A stretch of 62,000 bases of DNA from Adiantum capillus-veneris (taxonomy: Eukaryota > Streptophyta > Polypodiopsida > Polypodiales > Pteridaceae), in NCBI GenBank assembly GCA_014529385.2, contig CM043954.1:91107747-91169746 (forward strand), read 5' to 3'. A program made the translations under genes and the position numbers. Each line of letters opens with the position of its first letter. Position 1 is the stretch's first letter. The notes below the pieces were generated by a model that did not search any database, was not told the DNA's origin, and saw only the letters and a program-made list of their open reading frames with translations. Shown here piece after piece: positions 1 through 10,468 of this stretch.

Positions 1-1722
1 CTCAACTAGGGAAAGAAACTTGATCCATTGTTGGGACTGCTAGTTGCAGTATGCTTGAAGCATATCTTCAATGACTTGATTCACTGGCTCAGTTTGACCA
101 TCAGTATTTGCGTGATATGCTGAGCTGAGATTCAATTGGGTACCTAGAGATCACAACATGGCTTGCCAAAACTTAGAAGTAAATTTGGCATCCCGATCAC
201 TGATGATTCTTGTAAGGATTCCATCTAATCTTACTACCTCTTTGACAAATACATGGGCTATGTTGATGGTGGTGGTTGTTTGCTTGACTCGAATTAGATG
301 AGCCACCTTAGTGAGCTTATCTACTATGACAAAAATAGAATCATAGTTTCCAGTTGTCTTTGGAAGACGAGTGACAAAGTCCATACTTAGACATTCCCAC
401 TTCATTTGAGGAATATCTAGGGGCTGAAGCTTACAAGGTAGCTTGACGCGTTCTGCTTTGGTCTTCTGGAAAGTAAGGCATTTGTGAACATAATCCAGGA
501 TGTCCTTCTTCATCTTAGGCCAGTAAAAATTCCTTTGGGGGGTAGCAAACATTTTATGGTACCCGGGATGAGCTGCCAATGGGTTATCGTGGGCTTCCTT
601 TAAAATTTGGGTGTGCAAACTGGTGGGAATGCACATCTGCTGTTTGAAGTAAAGAAGACCATATGCTAGGGTATAGTCAGCTAAATGCTCCCTCGCATTT
701 TGAGCTTGAATCTCTTACAGAAGAGGTTTAAAATAGGGGTCTACCTGAATTTCTTGCTGAACTTCTTCGGCTAAAGAAGAGCTAAGGAGTGAAATAGCCA
801 AGGTTGATACTCTTCTGCTTAAGGCATCGGCAGCTTGATTTTCATTGCCAGGTCGAAACTTGATTTTGAAATTTGAATTCCTGAAGAAATTAAACCCATC
901 TTCGTTGCCTCATGTTGAGTTCAGACTGTGTGAAGATCCGATCGAGACTCTTGTGATCTGTGACAATCTCAAAGACCTGGCTTAGAAGGTAGTGTCGCCA
1001 CTTCCTCAAAGCATGCACCACAGGTAGAAGTTCCAGATCATGAGTGGGATAATTCCGCTCATGAACACGAAGATGATGGGATTCATAGGCGACTGGGTGA
1101 CCTTTTTGTCATAAAGTTACTCGGACTCCTTGGCCACAAGCGTCCACAATCACTTCAAAATTTTTCTCAAAATGAGGGAGTTTGAGGACAGGACCGCTGG
1201 CCAAGAGGTCTTTAAGTTTATTGAAGGCAACATCTCTCTTATCTATCCAGGTAAAGGGTTCATCTAGCTTGGTAAGTTCAGTGAGAGGTCCCGAGATAAG
1301 GGCATATTCTTGGATAAAAATTTTGCACCACCCTGTAAGACCAAGAAATCCTCTGACTTCCGTAACGTTTTCTAGAATAGGCCATTTGACCACTGCTTCC
1401 ACCTTAGCTGGATCTGGGGATATGCCATCCCTGGATACAATGAAGCCAAGATAGGCTACTTTTTCCACAAAGAATGAGCATTTACTACACTTGGCGTAGA
1501 GCTTAGCTTCTCTCAAGATCTCCAGGACTTGACGTAGATGTTCTTCATGCTCTTCTCTGGTTTTGGAGTAGACCAAAATGTCATCAAAGAAGACAAGAAC
1601 AAAATCATCTAATCCTTTCGAAAGAGATCCGTATTGAGTCAACTGAAGGTAGCAGGGGCATTAGTTAAGCCAAAAGGCATCACTGTGAATTTATAATGCC
1701 CAAACCTGGTGTTGAAGGCGGT
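1..1722 (-). pseudogene. Ty3/gypsy pol, 3' half (RT palm-thumb, RNase H, integrase), decayed
   Basis: The minus strand reads reverse transcriptase from the [11 protein letters not shown] motif (about 1650-1690) through the catalytic FFDDILVYS (about 1568-1594) and the thumb, into the start of RNase H near 1110. RNase H (about 640-1100) is broken by stops and frameshifts. Integrase follows at 151-636, with the zinc-binding H..H..C..C region (HPGYHKM, then YVHKCLTFQKT) and the core aspartates in SMDFVTRLP and ISDRDAKF. The third catalytic residue lies in the AYHANTDGQTE segment within 1-150, and the frame runs off the window edge. The family copies genomic RNA and integrates the DNA; this copy cannot do so. 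It is the downstream half of a gene whose upstream half lies at 14896-15850. Assignment is secure; the clade (probably chromovirus-like) is a guess. Confidence 0.93.
1718..1722. repeat. Left copy of GCGGT target duplication
   Basis: GCGGT here recurs at 14896-14900. Removing one copy and everything between makes the gypsy reverse transcriptase frame continuous, so the pair reads as the target-site duplication of a 13.2-kb insertion. A 4-bp duplication (GCGG) with TG...CA ends would fit equally well. Confidence 0.65.
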
Positions 1723-2249
1723 GGTGCCCCAAGGTGTGTCGGACCATGGAAAGTGTCAGCAAAATAGGTAAAGGGCAGCAGACAGTGTGATAGCAGAAGG
1801 CTTGGACAAGTACCAGGTGCAACCGGGAATAGGTCCTATAAGGATGTGTATGCCAAAGGCGCCACTGTATAGGTCATTTGTGGATCTCAAGACTTGGAAA
1901 GCGGATGGTGCTATGATGTGTATGTCAGATCGGACATCAGGATAAGCAGGTGCAGGACTTTTCATGTGTTTGAGGATATGTGTTGTCTGTCTGTCAATCG
2001 AGTTCTCAGGAAAGAGGATTTCCCTTTGATGATTGTCAACGTTCGTGAAGATTGGCGCTTATATTGGTGGGGATCTTGACACTTAGAAGTTTTTCTTATG
2101 CTCTTTTGTGGCTATCAAGCTTTGCTATAGGACGCGCCCTTGTGGAAGGGTACGAAGGACTATTCTCATTATGGACGAGAGGGTCGGATTGCCTTCGGTG
2201 GGAATGCCCTCAGAAAGGGAATTGTATTTTTGCAACGCTTTAATTATTC
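1723..2249. mobile_element. Left flank of unidentified inserted unit
   Basis: This stretch lies between the broken gypsy gene and the LTR element that starts at 2250. It starts GGTGCCCCAAGG. I recognise no protein, terminal inverted repeat or LTR in it. Together with 13603-14895 it makes about 1.8 kb of older sequence that inserted into the gypsy gene and was later split by the LTR element. Short frames here look non-coding. Confidence 0.4.
2245..2249. repeat. TATTC target-site duplication, left
   Basis: TATTC directly precedes the TG of the left LTR and recurs at 13598-13602, directly after the CA of the right LTR. A perfect 5-bp pair is what LTR-element integration leaves. Confidence 0.93.
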
Positions 2250-3207
2250 TGTTGACCGCTGGGTCAACAACACAACATAACTCAAGTTTTGTACCAAAGT
2301 CTTATCTTTTGCGAGTTATGAAATACTACGGATTATGGATATAAACGTCATTTGTAATGAGTAGCTATTCTAGTTTCAGAAGCCGGGGTGCAATGGCACT
2401 TCCAGATTGTAAATACAAAGCCATTTGACCTTTTCAACCCCATTTTTGGTTAAACCTGAGGTAGCCTTAGTATATAAGGTACCTAGGTCATTTTGTAAAG
2501 AGGACTTTTAATCATAATCAAAACTTAGCGCTGCCGTCTATTGTGTGTGAGAGAGAAAGAGAGTGAGCGTGCGCTTCATCCTCTCGCTACGCCCGACTCG
2601 CTCAACGCATTGGAGATCCGACTGCACCATTGTTGTAGGCTCGAGGAGAGCTACGCGACAACGCCAAGCATTCCACGCAAGACGAAGCGCACACATCGAC
2701 GCATCTACGAGCTATTTGTGGCCATAAGTGTATCAAATGATGTCTGTTTTCTGCGTGCTAGTAGTCTATAGAATCGTGGCGACATAAGCTACGCATAGGT
2801 ACTCATAAATTTCAATCTCGGGCACTTTCAAAATTCTGCTCTGTCATCCTACGCGTTTTCCGCGGATGGGTTTAGAGTGAGGGTTTTGAGTGTAGAAGCT
2901 TAGGGACAGGTGTATCCTAGTGAGGGGATGGTGTTCCTTAAGTTTCGTACGAATTTGGCATGATTAGGCGAGTCACCTTTAGTAGTGTGTATGTGGCTAG
3001 GTGGTGTAGTTGAGAGCAGTGAGGTTCTTGATTGTGGTTTAGTTGGCCTTCCTGAGTGTTGTATGTGTAGGATGGTCTCAGCCTGACAAGCTTAAGAGAT
3101 TTCCTCCGTGTGCCTATCGTGTCATCTGTGTCCTCGATTGACATTATGTTGATCTAGGTAATGTTTGCATGCACTTCATGGGTGTGTGAGTCGCTCCCCG
3201 TCCAACA
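2250..3207 (+). repeat. 5' LTR of pol-less element
   Basis: Begins TGTTGACCGCTGGGTCAACA and ends TCCCCGTCCAACA. The start contains a small inverted repeat (TTGACC..GGTCAA). It matches 12639-13597 along its whole length. Confidence 0.95.
2470..2477 (+). promoter_or_regulatory. TATA box in the 5' LTR
   Basis: TATATAAG lies about 220 bp into the LTR, and the 3' LTR keeps TATATAAC at the same place (about 12860). This is the likely core promoter, with transcription starting some 30 bp downstream. Inferred from position and sequence only. Confidence 0.55.
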
Positions 3208-3208
3208 T

Positions 3209-3226
3209 TGGCGCCGTTGCCGGGGA
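3209..3226 (+). promoter_or_regulatory. Primer binding site (tRNA-Asp type)
   Basis: TGGCGCCGTTGCCGGGGA starts one base after the LTR. It is the Athila-type site complementary to the 3' end of plant tRNA-Asp, used to prime minus-strand DNA synthesis. Confidence 0.9.
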
Positions 3227-5642
3227 CACAAGGACCTAAGTAGGTTTCCTACTAACACTCGTGTGATGGTTGCTTGATTTAGTTTCGGCTAAAGAAATCG
3301 TTTTTCTTAAGTGGATCCGGAATTTGATATTCCGCGATCTGCGAATAGATAGGTTTAGTTAGGATCTGTGGATTAGAGTAGTTGTTGGTGGTCGAGTGAT
3401 TTGTGAGGTGATAAAAGCGTTTACTAGTCCGTGTGTGGCAGTGAAGCGTTTTTCTACTCATAGATGCAAAACCCCATATGATTTGTAGGAGTAGCTTTAA
3501 GTAAGTGATCCGATTCTGATCTAGAGCTATTCATCACTGAATTATTTGCTAAAGTGCTTGATTGCATTTGAAATCACGGAAAAGTGTGCTTTTGAGCATA
3601 AAAATACATTAAACAAGCTTTTGTGGATATTTTTGTATGACTGACTGATGTTGTGCATATAAAAGAGCATTTGCAAGGGTTCTGTGAAGAAAACCTGCAA
3701 TTCTGTAAACATAGACATACTACGCATAGGATGTCTCAAGGGGGTTCTGGAGACCAAATTTGAAAATTCTGACTGCACCAGTGGGTTCAGAGGGTAGGTT
3801 TTACCCTAGCAACATATTGACTTGGGTGTTTTTCCCTATTTTTGTTGACCAAAAGCCAAAAGGCGGAGTCAGAAAACGTAAAATTTCAGAAAAGGCTGAA
3901 ACTGTGTGATTTTTGCATGTTTTTGCAATTGTGAAGCATGCTTGCACTTGTTGAGAGCATAAGGAAGCATCAGGGACACTTCAGTCTCAAAAAATCAGCA
4001 GTAGACATCCTACGCATAGGATGTCTATAGGGTGATCTGGTGGAAATTTTGAAATTCTAAGTTACCAGTGTATTTAGAACGTAGGTTTTACCCTATTTTC
4101 ACCTGGAAAGTGGAAATTTGACCAAATTTTGACAGATTAACGCCAAAAGACGAAAAGTTCCAGACATCCTACCCAAATTGTGTCCAAGGTCTAATTTTGA
4201 GACCAAACCATAGGATGACTCCATAGGCATGTTCTAAATGTTGTATTGAGTGCATGTGATAAATTTCATCTCATTTGGGTCAGTGAAAGGGAAGATTGAA
4301 TAGACTTTAGCATTTTTGACTGAAAAAGGCAAGGATAGCTAGTTTTGGGGTCTTTTGACATCCAAATTAAAATCTGAGCATACCACTGGGTTACTGACAT
4401 CAAGGGGAAGCTGTGGGACAAGTATGGGGTCAAACATGCCTAAAAGACATCCTACGCATAGCATGTCTTCTGTGTGATTTTGGACTCTAAACAAAATTTT
4501 GAGCATACCACACTGATCAACATCTTAAGGAGAGTATGTGGTTCAAATTTGGGGCAATTCTGAGCAGTTAGACATACTATGTGTAGGATATCTAATGCAT
4601 GATTTTGAGACCAAAATCCTCCTTTGACCATACCATGCTGTTGTATAGCCTTAGGAAAGCCTCCTAGTCAATTTTGGTCCAATTTGGAGTTGATTTGACT
4701 TAGGAATTCATCAGAACAGACATCGGGCTTTTGGAACAGACTCTGGATCATTTGACCAACCTATAGGTGTCAGAATCAAAAAGTAAAGATAGCTATGAGC
4801 TTAGCACATCAAGGGGAAGCTACAGTGCAAGTTTGAGCTGAAACAGAGCAAAAAGACATCCTATGTGTAGGATGTCTCCAGCTTGATTTAGGACTCCAAA
4901 CCAACCTATGAGCACACCACTGTGATCAGCACATCAAGGAGAAGCTGGGGTGAAAATTTCAAGTCATTGTGAGCAAAAAGACATCCTACGCGTAGGATGT
5001 ATCAAGGCCATTTCTAGGTCCAAATGAAATTCTGAGCATACCATTGTGTTGCTGGACTCAAGGGGAGTCTCTGGACCAAATTTTGTTAAATTCTGAGCAT
5101 ATAGACAACCTACGCGTAGTATATCTCCAGGCCAGTTTTAGGGTCCAACTGTAATTTTGACCATACAAAAGTGTTCAGAGTGTCACAAAGATCCCAAATC
5201 TTCTTTTAAATTGAATTTGGACTCATTTTGACCATTCTAAACTACATTTCACTATTTTGGCCATAACTTTCACAAACGGTATCGGATCGAAAAAGTTTTT
5301 ATATCAAAACGTAGCCTGAGAACGGCTCTACAGATCTTAGAGCAAAACTTGAACTAAATGTATGCCTACGTTCAACTTTGAAAAAAAAACGTCGTTTGAG
5401 GCCTCAAAATTCATCTGGAAGTCAGGGGTGTCTAAAAGAGACAATTTACGAGAATTGTGACGAAACGGTTGTGGTTTTGGACATAGTTTTGACTTTCCCC
5501 TAACCAAAGCACTTGAACACAGTGGACTAAGTCTACTTGAACCAAGCCAAAGCTCTGAAGCCCAGAAATCATGTCTACCCTAGATTCAAACGTAGCTTAC
5601 ACAAGCTTGTAGATCCCGACGATAGAGGAATATCCTCCCACA
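3227..5642 (+). other. Long leader with palindrome array
   Basis: There is no convincing coding frame in this 2.4-kb leader. A 24-bp palindrome of the form AGACATCCTACGCGTAGGATGTCT recurs, more or less degenerate, at 3713, 4003, 4162, 4445, 4570, 4854, 4979 and 5103. Between copies a loose consensus recurs (gagcataccac..tgtt, then catcaagg.gaagct). The array is a decayed tandem repeat whose unit includes a hairpin. In the RNA each copy could fold as an 11-12-bp stem. Its role (packaging, dimerisation, translation control) is unknown. Confidence 0.85.
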
Positions 5643-8600
5643 ATGGATCTTCCAAACTTGCAATTGATAAAGACCCATCTTGTTGAGAGAGTTTGGATGA
5701 TTGGTCATGAGAGTGAAGGACTATATAGATACATTGACGACAATGAGGTCAATCTTTATAGGTGCTCAGATCCATACCTAGAAGAGATAACGGATTACAA
5801 GCTCTTATATGTCTACACATACGGAGTCAACTGTCAATGGAGATCTATAGTTGTCGACAAGTATGGACGAGAATACAGAGTTGTAGAAAGCACAAATCCA
5901 TAGACTGTACTAGAAAGAGGTGGATATTTGGTCAATGAAGGATCACAAATGCCTCCACCAAACACAAGAATTCCTATAGGAGTTCCAAGAAGAGAGCCAC
6001 CAGGATTCCCTTCAAGAGAGATAACGATAGAAGGATTGGGAGAGTCTCTAGTTAGACTTGTACACAATAGACGAGTTAGACCATCCCAAGTCCAGAAATG
6101 GGTAAACAGAAAATTCTCCGGAGATAAAGATCCGAGAGATCATGTAGCGGCTTTTAGAAGAGTGATTAGAGCAGAGGAACTTTCAGATTTTGTGACACAG
6201 TTTGCGGGATTTGGATTGACTCTAGAAGATGATGCAGCTACATGGTTCGACTCGGTGGAAAAATGGGATGTTGAGACCCTAGATGAGCTATTTGAGGAGT
6301 TTATTGAATAATTCTCGCCAAAAGGCATTGCTAACAACACGGTCTCGCAAATCCATAGATTCAAACAGAAAGAGAATGAATCAGTACGCAAAGCATCATT
6401 ACAGCTCAAGAGATATGTTAAGCTCTGTCCGAGAGCGGAATTACCTATTCAAGCACGACTGATGTTGATCTTTATCCAGGGAATGAGACATGCGGGCCTT
6501 CAGAAGGATCTGCATATGCTAAGGAGGATGACGCTAAACGAGTTGATCAAAGAAGCTCTTTATCTAGTGGATAACTGTGAGTCATACAAAGAAAAGGACT
6601 TAGAGAGTCAAGGAGATGACACATCCTCTCAGCACAGTGTTTCACAGATAAGTGAGTCCATTGCCAAGCCAACGGCACCTATTGATCAAGAAAAGCTTAT
6701 CGTCGACTTGGTCGAGAGGTTGATTCCTCTTGTAAGGTCTGATTCGGGAGAGCCGAAGTGGTGTGAAATTGAGAGAAAATGGACGAACCATACGGGGGAA
6801 GAGTGCTATTATAGCATGGAAAATGCTAGGGAGAGGTATGTACAACCTGTTCCAGAAGCACCTACTCCACCTAGATACATTACGGAGAATGCGCCAAGAC
6901 CAGTAGGAGTTTTAAGGCCACAGCTTGTCTTAGGACAACAACCTCCGCTGCCAGGTGCTAGAATGCAGGTAGACATGAGATACATGCCAATGATGGAAGC
7001 ATCAAATAAACCAATGCCAGTACCAGCTACAATGTGGTATAGAAACCAAAGTGAGTACTACCCTTCGGAGCAACAAAATGTGAGAGAAACACATGGAGTG
7101 GTGAGGCCGGTACAACCTCCACCTCCTGGGTTTCAGTCTAAAGAAAGAAGGTATGAAATGGACGAAAGGACATTGCAATTCATTGCAAATAGCGGCTTAT
7201 CTAGGTCAAAGCTTGCTTATAGCCAAGAGGAAATGCTAAAAGAATCTCCTCAACCAGAGACAGATTGTCACAAAAGTCGTGACAACCACTTGGTCAAACA
7301 ATGTCCTCATACGGAGATCACTGAAGTAAATGCCTATTGTCTTGAGTGTGTCATCACTCACTTGATCCCCGATTGCCCGAAAAAACCAAACCAAATCAGG
7401 AAAATCACGACAAATGTATCAGGGATCGTTCAGCTACCTAGTATCTCAGAAAATGAAAATGTTGTACTAGTTCAAGTGGTTACGAGAGCACAAGCTCAAA
7501 AGAAAGCTGATGAGAATCCAGAGACAAAGAACACGGAAGGTGACATGGGTCCAAAGACAGATAATGGACCAAAGACAGACGCACCTAGTCAGAAAACCAA
7601 GAGCAAACGAAATAGTTGGAAAGCTAGAAAGACTAGGATGAAAGCACACAGGGAACGAGAGAAAAAATCCCTAGTTGAGAAGCTTACCGAAGCTCAGGAG
7701 AAGATAAAACAACATGAGGAAAAGGAGGCACCTTCTCTTACACATATGGTTAAACCTCTAGAAGAACCATCTACGGATGAGAAATCGAGAAGTGCTGGTT
7801 CAGGAGGATCTGTGTTGGCAGAGAAGATTAATGAGACATTAGATGCCCTCTTGAAAGCCTATGATGTGAGGCTCAAAAACAACCAAACCCAAGAACACAG
7901 GTGGATGACATATCCCTATACGGAACCAGAAAAGCAAAGGTTTGAAATGTGCCATAAAATGATTCAAATAGCCCAAGCTTTATTAGAACCACCAGTTGCA
8001 AAACCTGAGGATGTGAGCCGTGTCATGCCTACACAAGTAATCCCATCAAACCAGGAACTAAAAGAGCCAGATTCTAGTCATGAGCACAGACCAAACCTCA
8101 AAGACCCAGCATTAGAACCAAGGATAGTACTGAATACCACGGATAACTCTTCCGAGGGATTTCACCAAGCTATACCTGAGGATTGTAAAGAGATAGATGG
8201 TCTTGACGAATTGTGGAAACAAGTCAGAGAGGCCAATGAAGCCGATGACCTAAGAAGACGAGTAGACAAGACTGGTGATGAACAAGGAGTGTTTCTACCA
8301 CCAATAGAGGAATTTGAGACTGGATCGCAAATGAATCTAGACGTGCAATCGTATTGGGGCGAGAAAGGATCTGTACAATCTATGGATAGTCAACCCCATT
8401 CGCTAAGAACACTACCGTCCTACATGGGAGAGTACGAGACCAAGTCAGATGTGGTTGCAGTCCCATCAAAGAGACTGTCTCCCAAAAAGGCCATCGATTC
8501 AAAGGGGCTAGTAGATATTCTATCTACCCCAGTCACCTGTACAATAATGTTAGCCGAGTTGCTCAGAATAAGACCAAACATGTGGGCTAATGTGGGTAAA

Positions 8601-8699
8601 TGTCTAGAGAAATTCGGTGTAAAAACCCCAATGAATCGAATCGAGGAAGGCATCAAAGAGCTTGAAATGCCCAACAAAATACTAGGCCAGTGCCATTAA
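5643..8699 (+). pseudogene. Gag of pol-less element (two in-frame stops)
   Basis: One reading frame runs from ATG 5643 to TAA 8697-8699, about 1019 codons, broken only by TAG at 5901-5903 and TAA at 6309-6311. The first 86 codons form a small domain (GLYRYIDD..LYRCSDPYLEEITDYK) also found in the gypsy element near 47.3 kb. Next comes the capsid-like retrotransposon Gag domain (KFSGDKDPRDHVAAFRR, AATWFDSVEKW, then the FIE-stop-FSPKGI site), about residues 150-310. A proline-rich stretch and two degenerate zinc knuckles follow near 7265-7370 (CHKSRDNHLVKQC and CLECVITHLIPDC). The last third is charged and probably coiled coil (KSLVEKLTEAQEKIKQHEEK). Both stops could be C-to-T changes from glutamine codons, but only relatives would show that. 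Confidence 0.88.
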
Positions 8700-9208
8700 A
8701 CAAGGTAGGCGAGTATTACGAGGGAGAAGATGGAAACACCACCCTTCCTATGGAATTCAATGGTGTAAAAACCATGGCAATCCTTGACAGTGGAGCTGGT
8801 GTGGCCATTGCAACCAAAGAGGTTTGGAAAAAATGGGGAAAACCTGCCTTGATATCCACACGAATGACCCTGCAGCTTGCAGACGGACACAAGGAAAAGC
8901 CCCTAGGACTTCTAGAAAAAGTACTTGTTACTTCTTGTGGCATTGAATATGAACACACTTTTGCTGTTGTTGATTTTGGCAAGAAGAACAACTATGAAAT
9001 CATTATAGGAAGACCATTCATGCGACAATTGAAAATGGTCCAAGATTGGGGTTATGACCATATATACCTGAGACATATGGAAACCATAACAAAGGTAAAC
9101 TTGAGGGACCATAGCTATAGGGATGTGACAAGAACACCAATTGAGGAGTTTGATTCCGCCACAGTAGCAGGATCAGAACTTCCAGCTTGGTTAGGTAAGC
9201 CTAAATAA
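8690..9208 (+). CDS. Retropepsin-type aspartic protease of pol-less element
   Basis: Catalytic motif AILDSGAGVAIAT lies at about residues 29-41 and the flap/C-terminal signature EIIIGRPFMRQL at about 100-111, as in plant gypsy proteases. The protease would cleave Gag. The frame is -1 relative to Gag and is open from 8666, so the two overlap across the Gag stop; no ATG starts the frame, and the first codon shown is GTG. It was therefore probably made as a Gag-protease fusion, either by -1 frameshifting or because a base was lost here. I see no textbook slippery heptamer. The frame ends at 9208 and the same frame resumes at 9215. Confidence 0.85.
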   Translation: MPLNKVGEYYEGEDGNTTLPMEFNGVKTMAILDSGAGVAIATKEVWKKWGKPALISTRMTLQLADGHKEKPLGLLEKVLVTSCGIEYEHTFAVVDFGKKNNYEIIIGRPFMRQLKMVQDWGYDHIYLRHMETITKVNLRDHSYRDVTRTPIEEFDSATVAGSELPAWLGKPK

Positions 9209-9214
9209 CTGTGG

Positions 9215-10468
9215 ATGTGTGGAGCTTCACAATGTGGTAGCTTGAAACGTGAGGAATGTATCCTAGAGCGTGTTATAGAGGATATGGACTATATCCCAGA
9301 ACCATTTCCTGAAGAAGAGTTAGAGCCTTTTGGATGGGAACACATCTTGGCTACTCTGGGCGTGTGCGCCGTGGAGGATGCTCCCACAACAAAGTTTTGT
9401 GATGAAAATGGCTATGATGTCGTTCCTTATTTTGTAGTGAGTGTAATCCAGGAAAACGAAGAGATCCAGACATCAAAAAGCTCTCGAAATAAGGAGCACA
9501 CAAAGAAATGTGGAGAATCAAAAGATGAAGAAGACGACGAGTTCTATGACTCTGTAGAACACTTCGAGCTTCCAGAAGATCAACGACCCTGGAATCAATG
9601 TCATCGCTACACGAATAAAGTGCATCAAAAGTGGATTCCAAAGTCCTCGGTGAAGACACAGCCACCACAAGCATCCTCATACACGGCTCCTAATAAGAAT
9701 GCAAAGACTCAGCTAGGAGGAATACGACCAGATCAACGAGCTAACAATGCTCTAATCAATGGGCTAGAAAAGTCCTCCAAGAAACTACCACCCACGAGCA
9801 AACAGACAGTAACTTTCCACTACCAGCCAAAAAATCAAGGGAAAGTACAAGAAGTCAACCTTGCTGAGGATAGTAGCGATAGTGATGAATCTTACGACAT
9901 CCCCTATCATCAACTCATGCCATCACTATCACCAACCCCGTCAGCAACAACCATGACAGGTCAAAAGAACAGGACAACAAGCCAAAGCCAAAAAGCTCAA
10001 CAAATCTGGATACCAAAAAGCCAGATCGGCCAAAAACAGATATGGATCAAGAAGACAAAGATCTCTAATAACAAATCACAAGATCCAACACCAAAACAAA
10101 AACAAGGAAAGCGTGCACGAACGGGTAAGAATATCACAAAATCGCAAGCTTTCACAACTCAGGTTTGGGCTCCAAAGAAGTTGATTCAAGCAAAAAAAAG
10201 TCAGGAATTCATTTGGATTCCAAAACAACCACAGTATCAACTTTCAAGGCCTCACTCCCGTCACCAACCAAACGTACAAGGGCTGAAGCAAAGAACACTG
10301 TTGACTCACACAACAAAAAGGGATCCCAAAGAAGTCTCTTCAAACACAAACGAAGCACGGACAAGTATGGGTTCCCAAATGAGAGTCAGCAACAAAACAG
10401 CCAGTAATCGCAAAGAAATGGGTCCCAAAGAAGAACAACAAAACTGTTGTCAGTGCATCGCCGCTTGA
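9215..10468 (+). CDS. Post-protease region with repeated WIPK motifs, function unknown
   Basis: The frame is the same as the protease, separated by one stop (9206-9208), so it was probably the C-terminal part of the polyprotein. The first 120 residues are acidic (FPEEELEPFGWEHIL, EDEEDDEFYDS-like). The remaining 290 are basic, rich in Lys, Gln, Ser and Thr, and carry a loose motif five times: QKWIPKS, QIWIPKS, QIWIKKT, QVWAPKK and FIWIPKQ. No reverse transcriptase, RNase H or integrase residue is visible where they should be. The basic repeats might bind nucleic acid; this is a guess. Confidence 0.6.
   Translation: MCGASQCGSLKREECILERVIEDMDYIPEPFPEEELEPFGWEHILATLGVCAVEDAPTTKFCDENGYDVVPYFVVSVIQENEEIQTSKSSRNKEHTKKCGESKDEEDDEFYDSVEHFELPEDQRPWNQCHRYTNKVHQKWIPKSSVKTQPPQASSYTAPNKNAKTQLGGIRPDQRANNALINGLEKSSKKLPPTSKQTVTFHYQPKNQGKVQEVNLAEDSSDSDESYDIPYHQLMPSLSPTPSATTMTGQKNRTTSQSQKAQQIWIPKSQIGQKQIWIKKTKISNNKSQDPTPKQKQGKRARTGKNITKSQAFTTQVWAPKKLIQAKKSQEFIWIPKQPQYQLSRPHSRHQPNVQGLKQRTLLTHTTKRDPKEVSSNTNEARTSMGSQMRVSNKTASNRKEMGPKEEQQNCCQCIAA

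Noticed and set aside
1182-1454. Plus-strand frame in the left gypsy remnant
   Set aside because: Shadow of the minus-strand reverse transcriptase.
3713-5126. CRISPR-like array
   Set aside because: The repeats are palindromic and spaced, but spacing is 124-290 bp with decayed, related spacers, and it lies in the leader of an LTR element in a plant genome.
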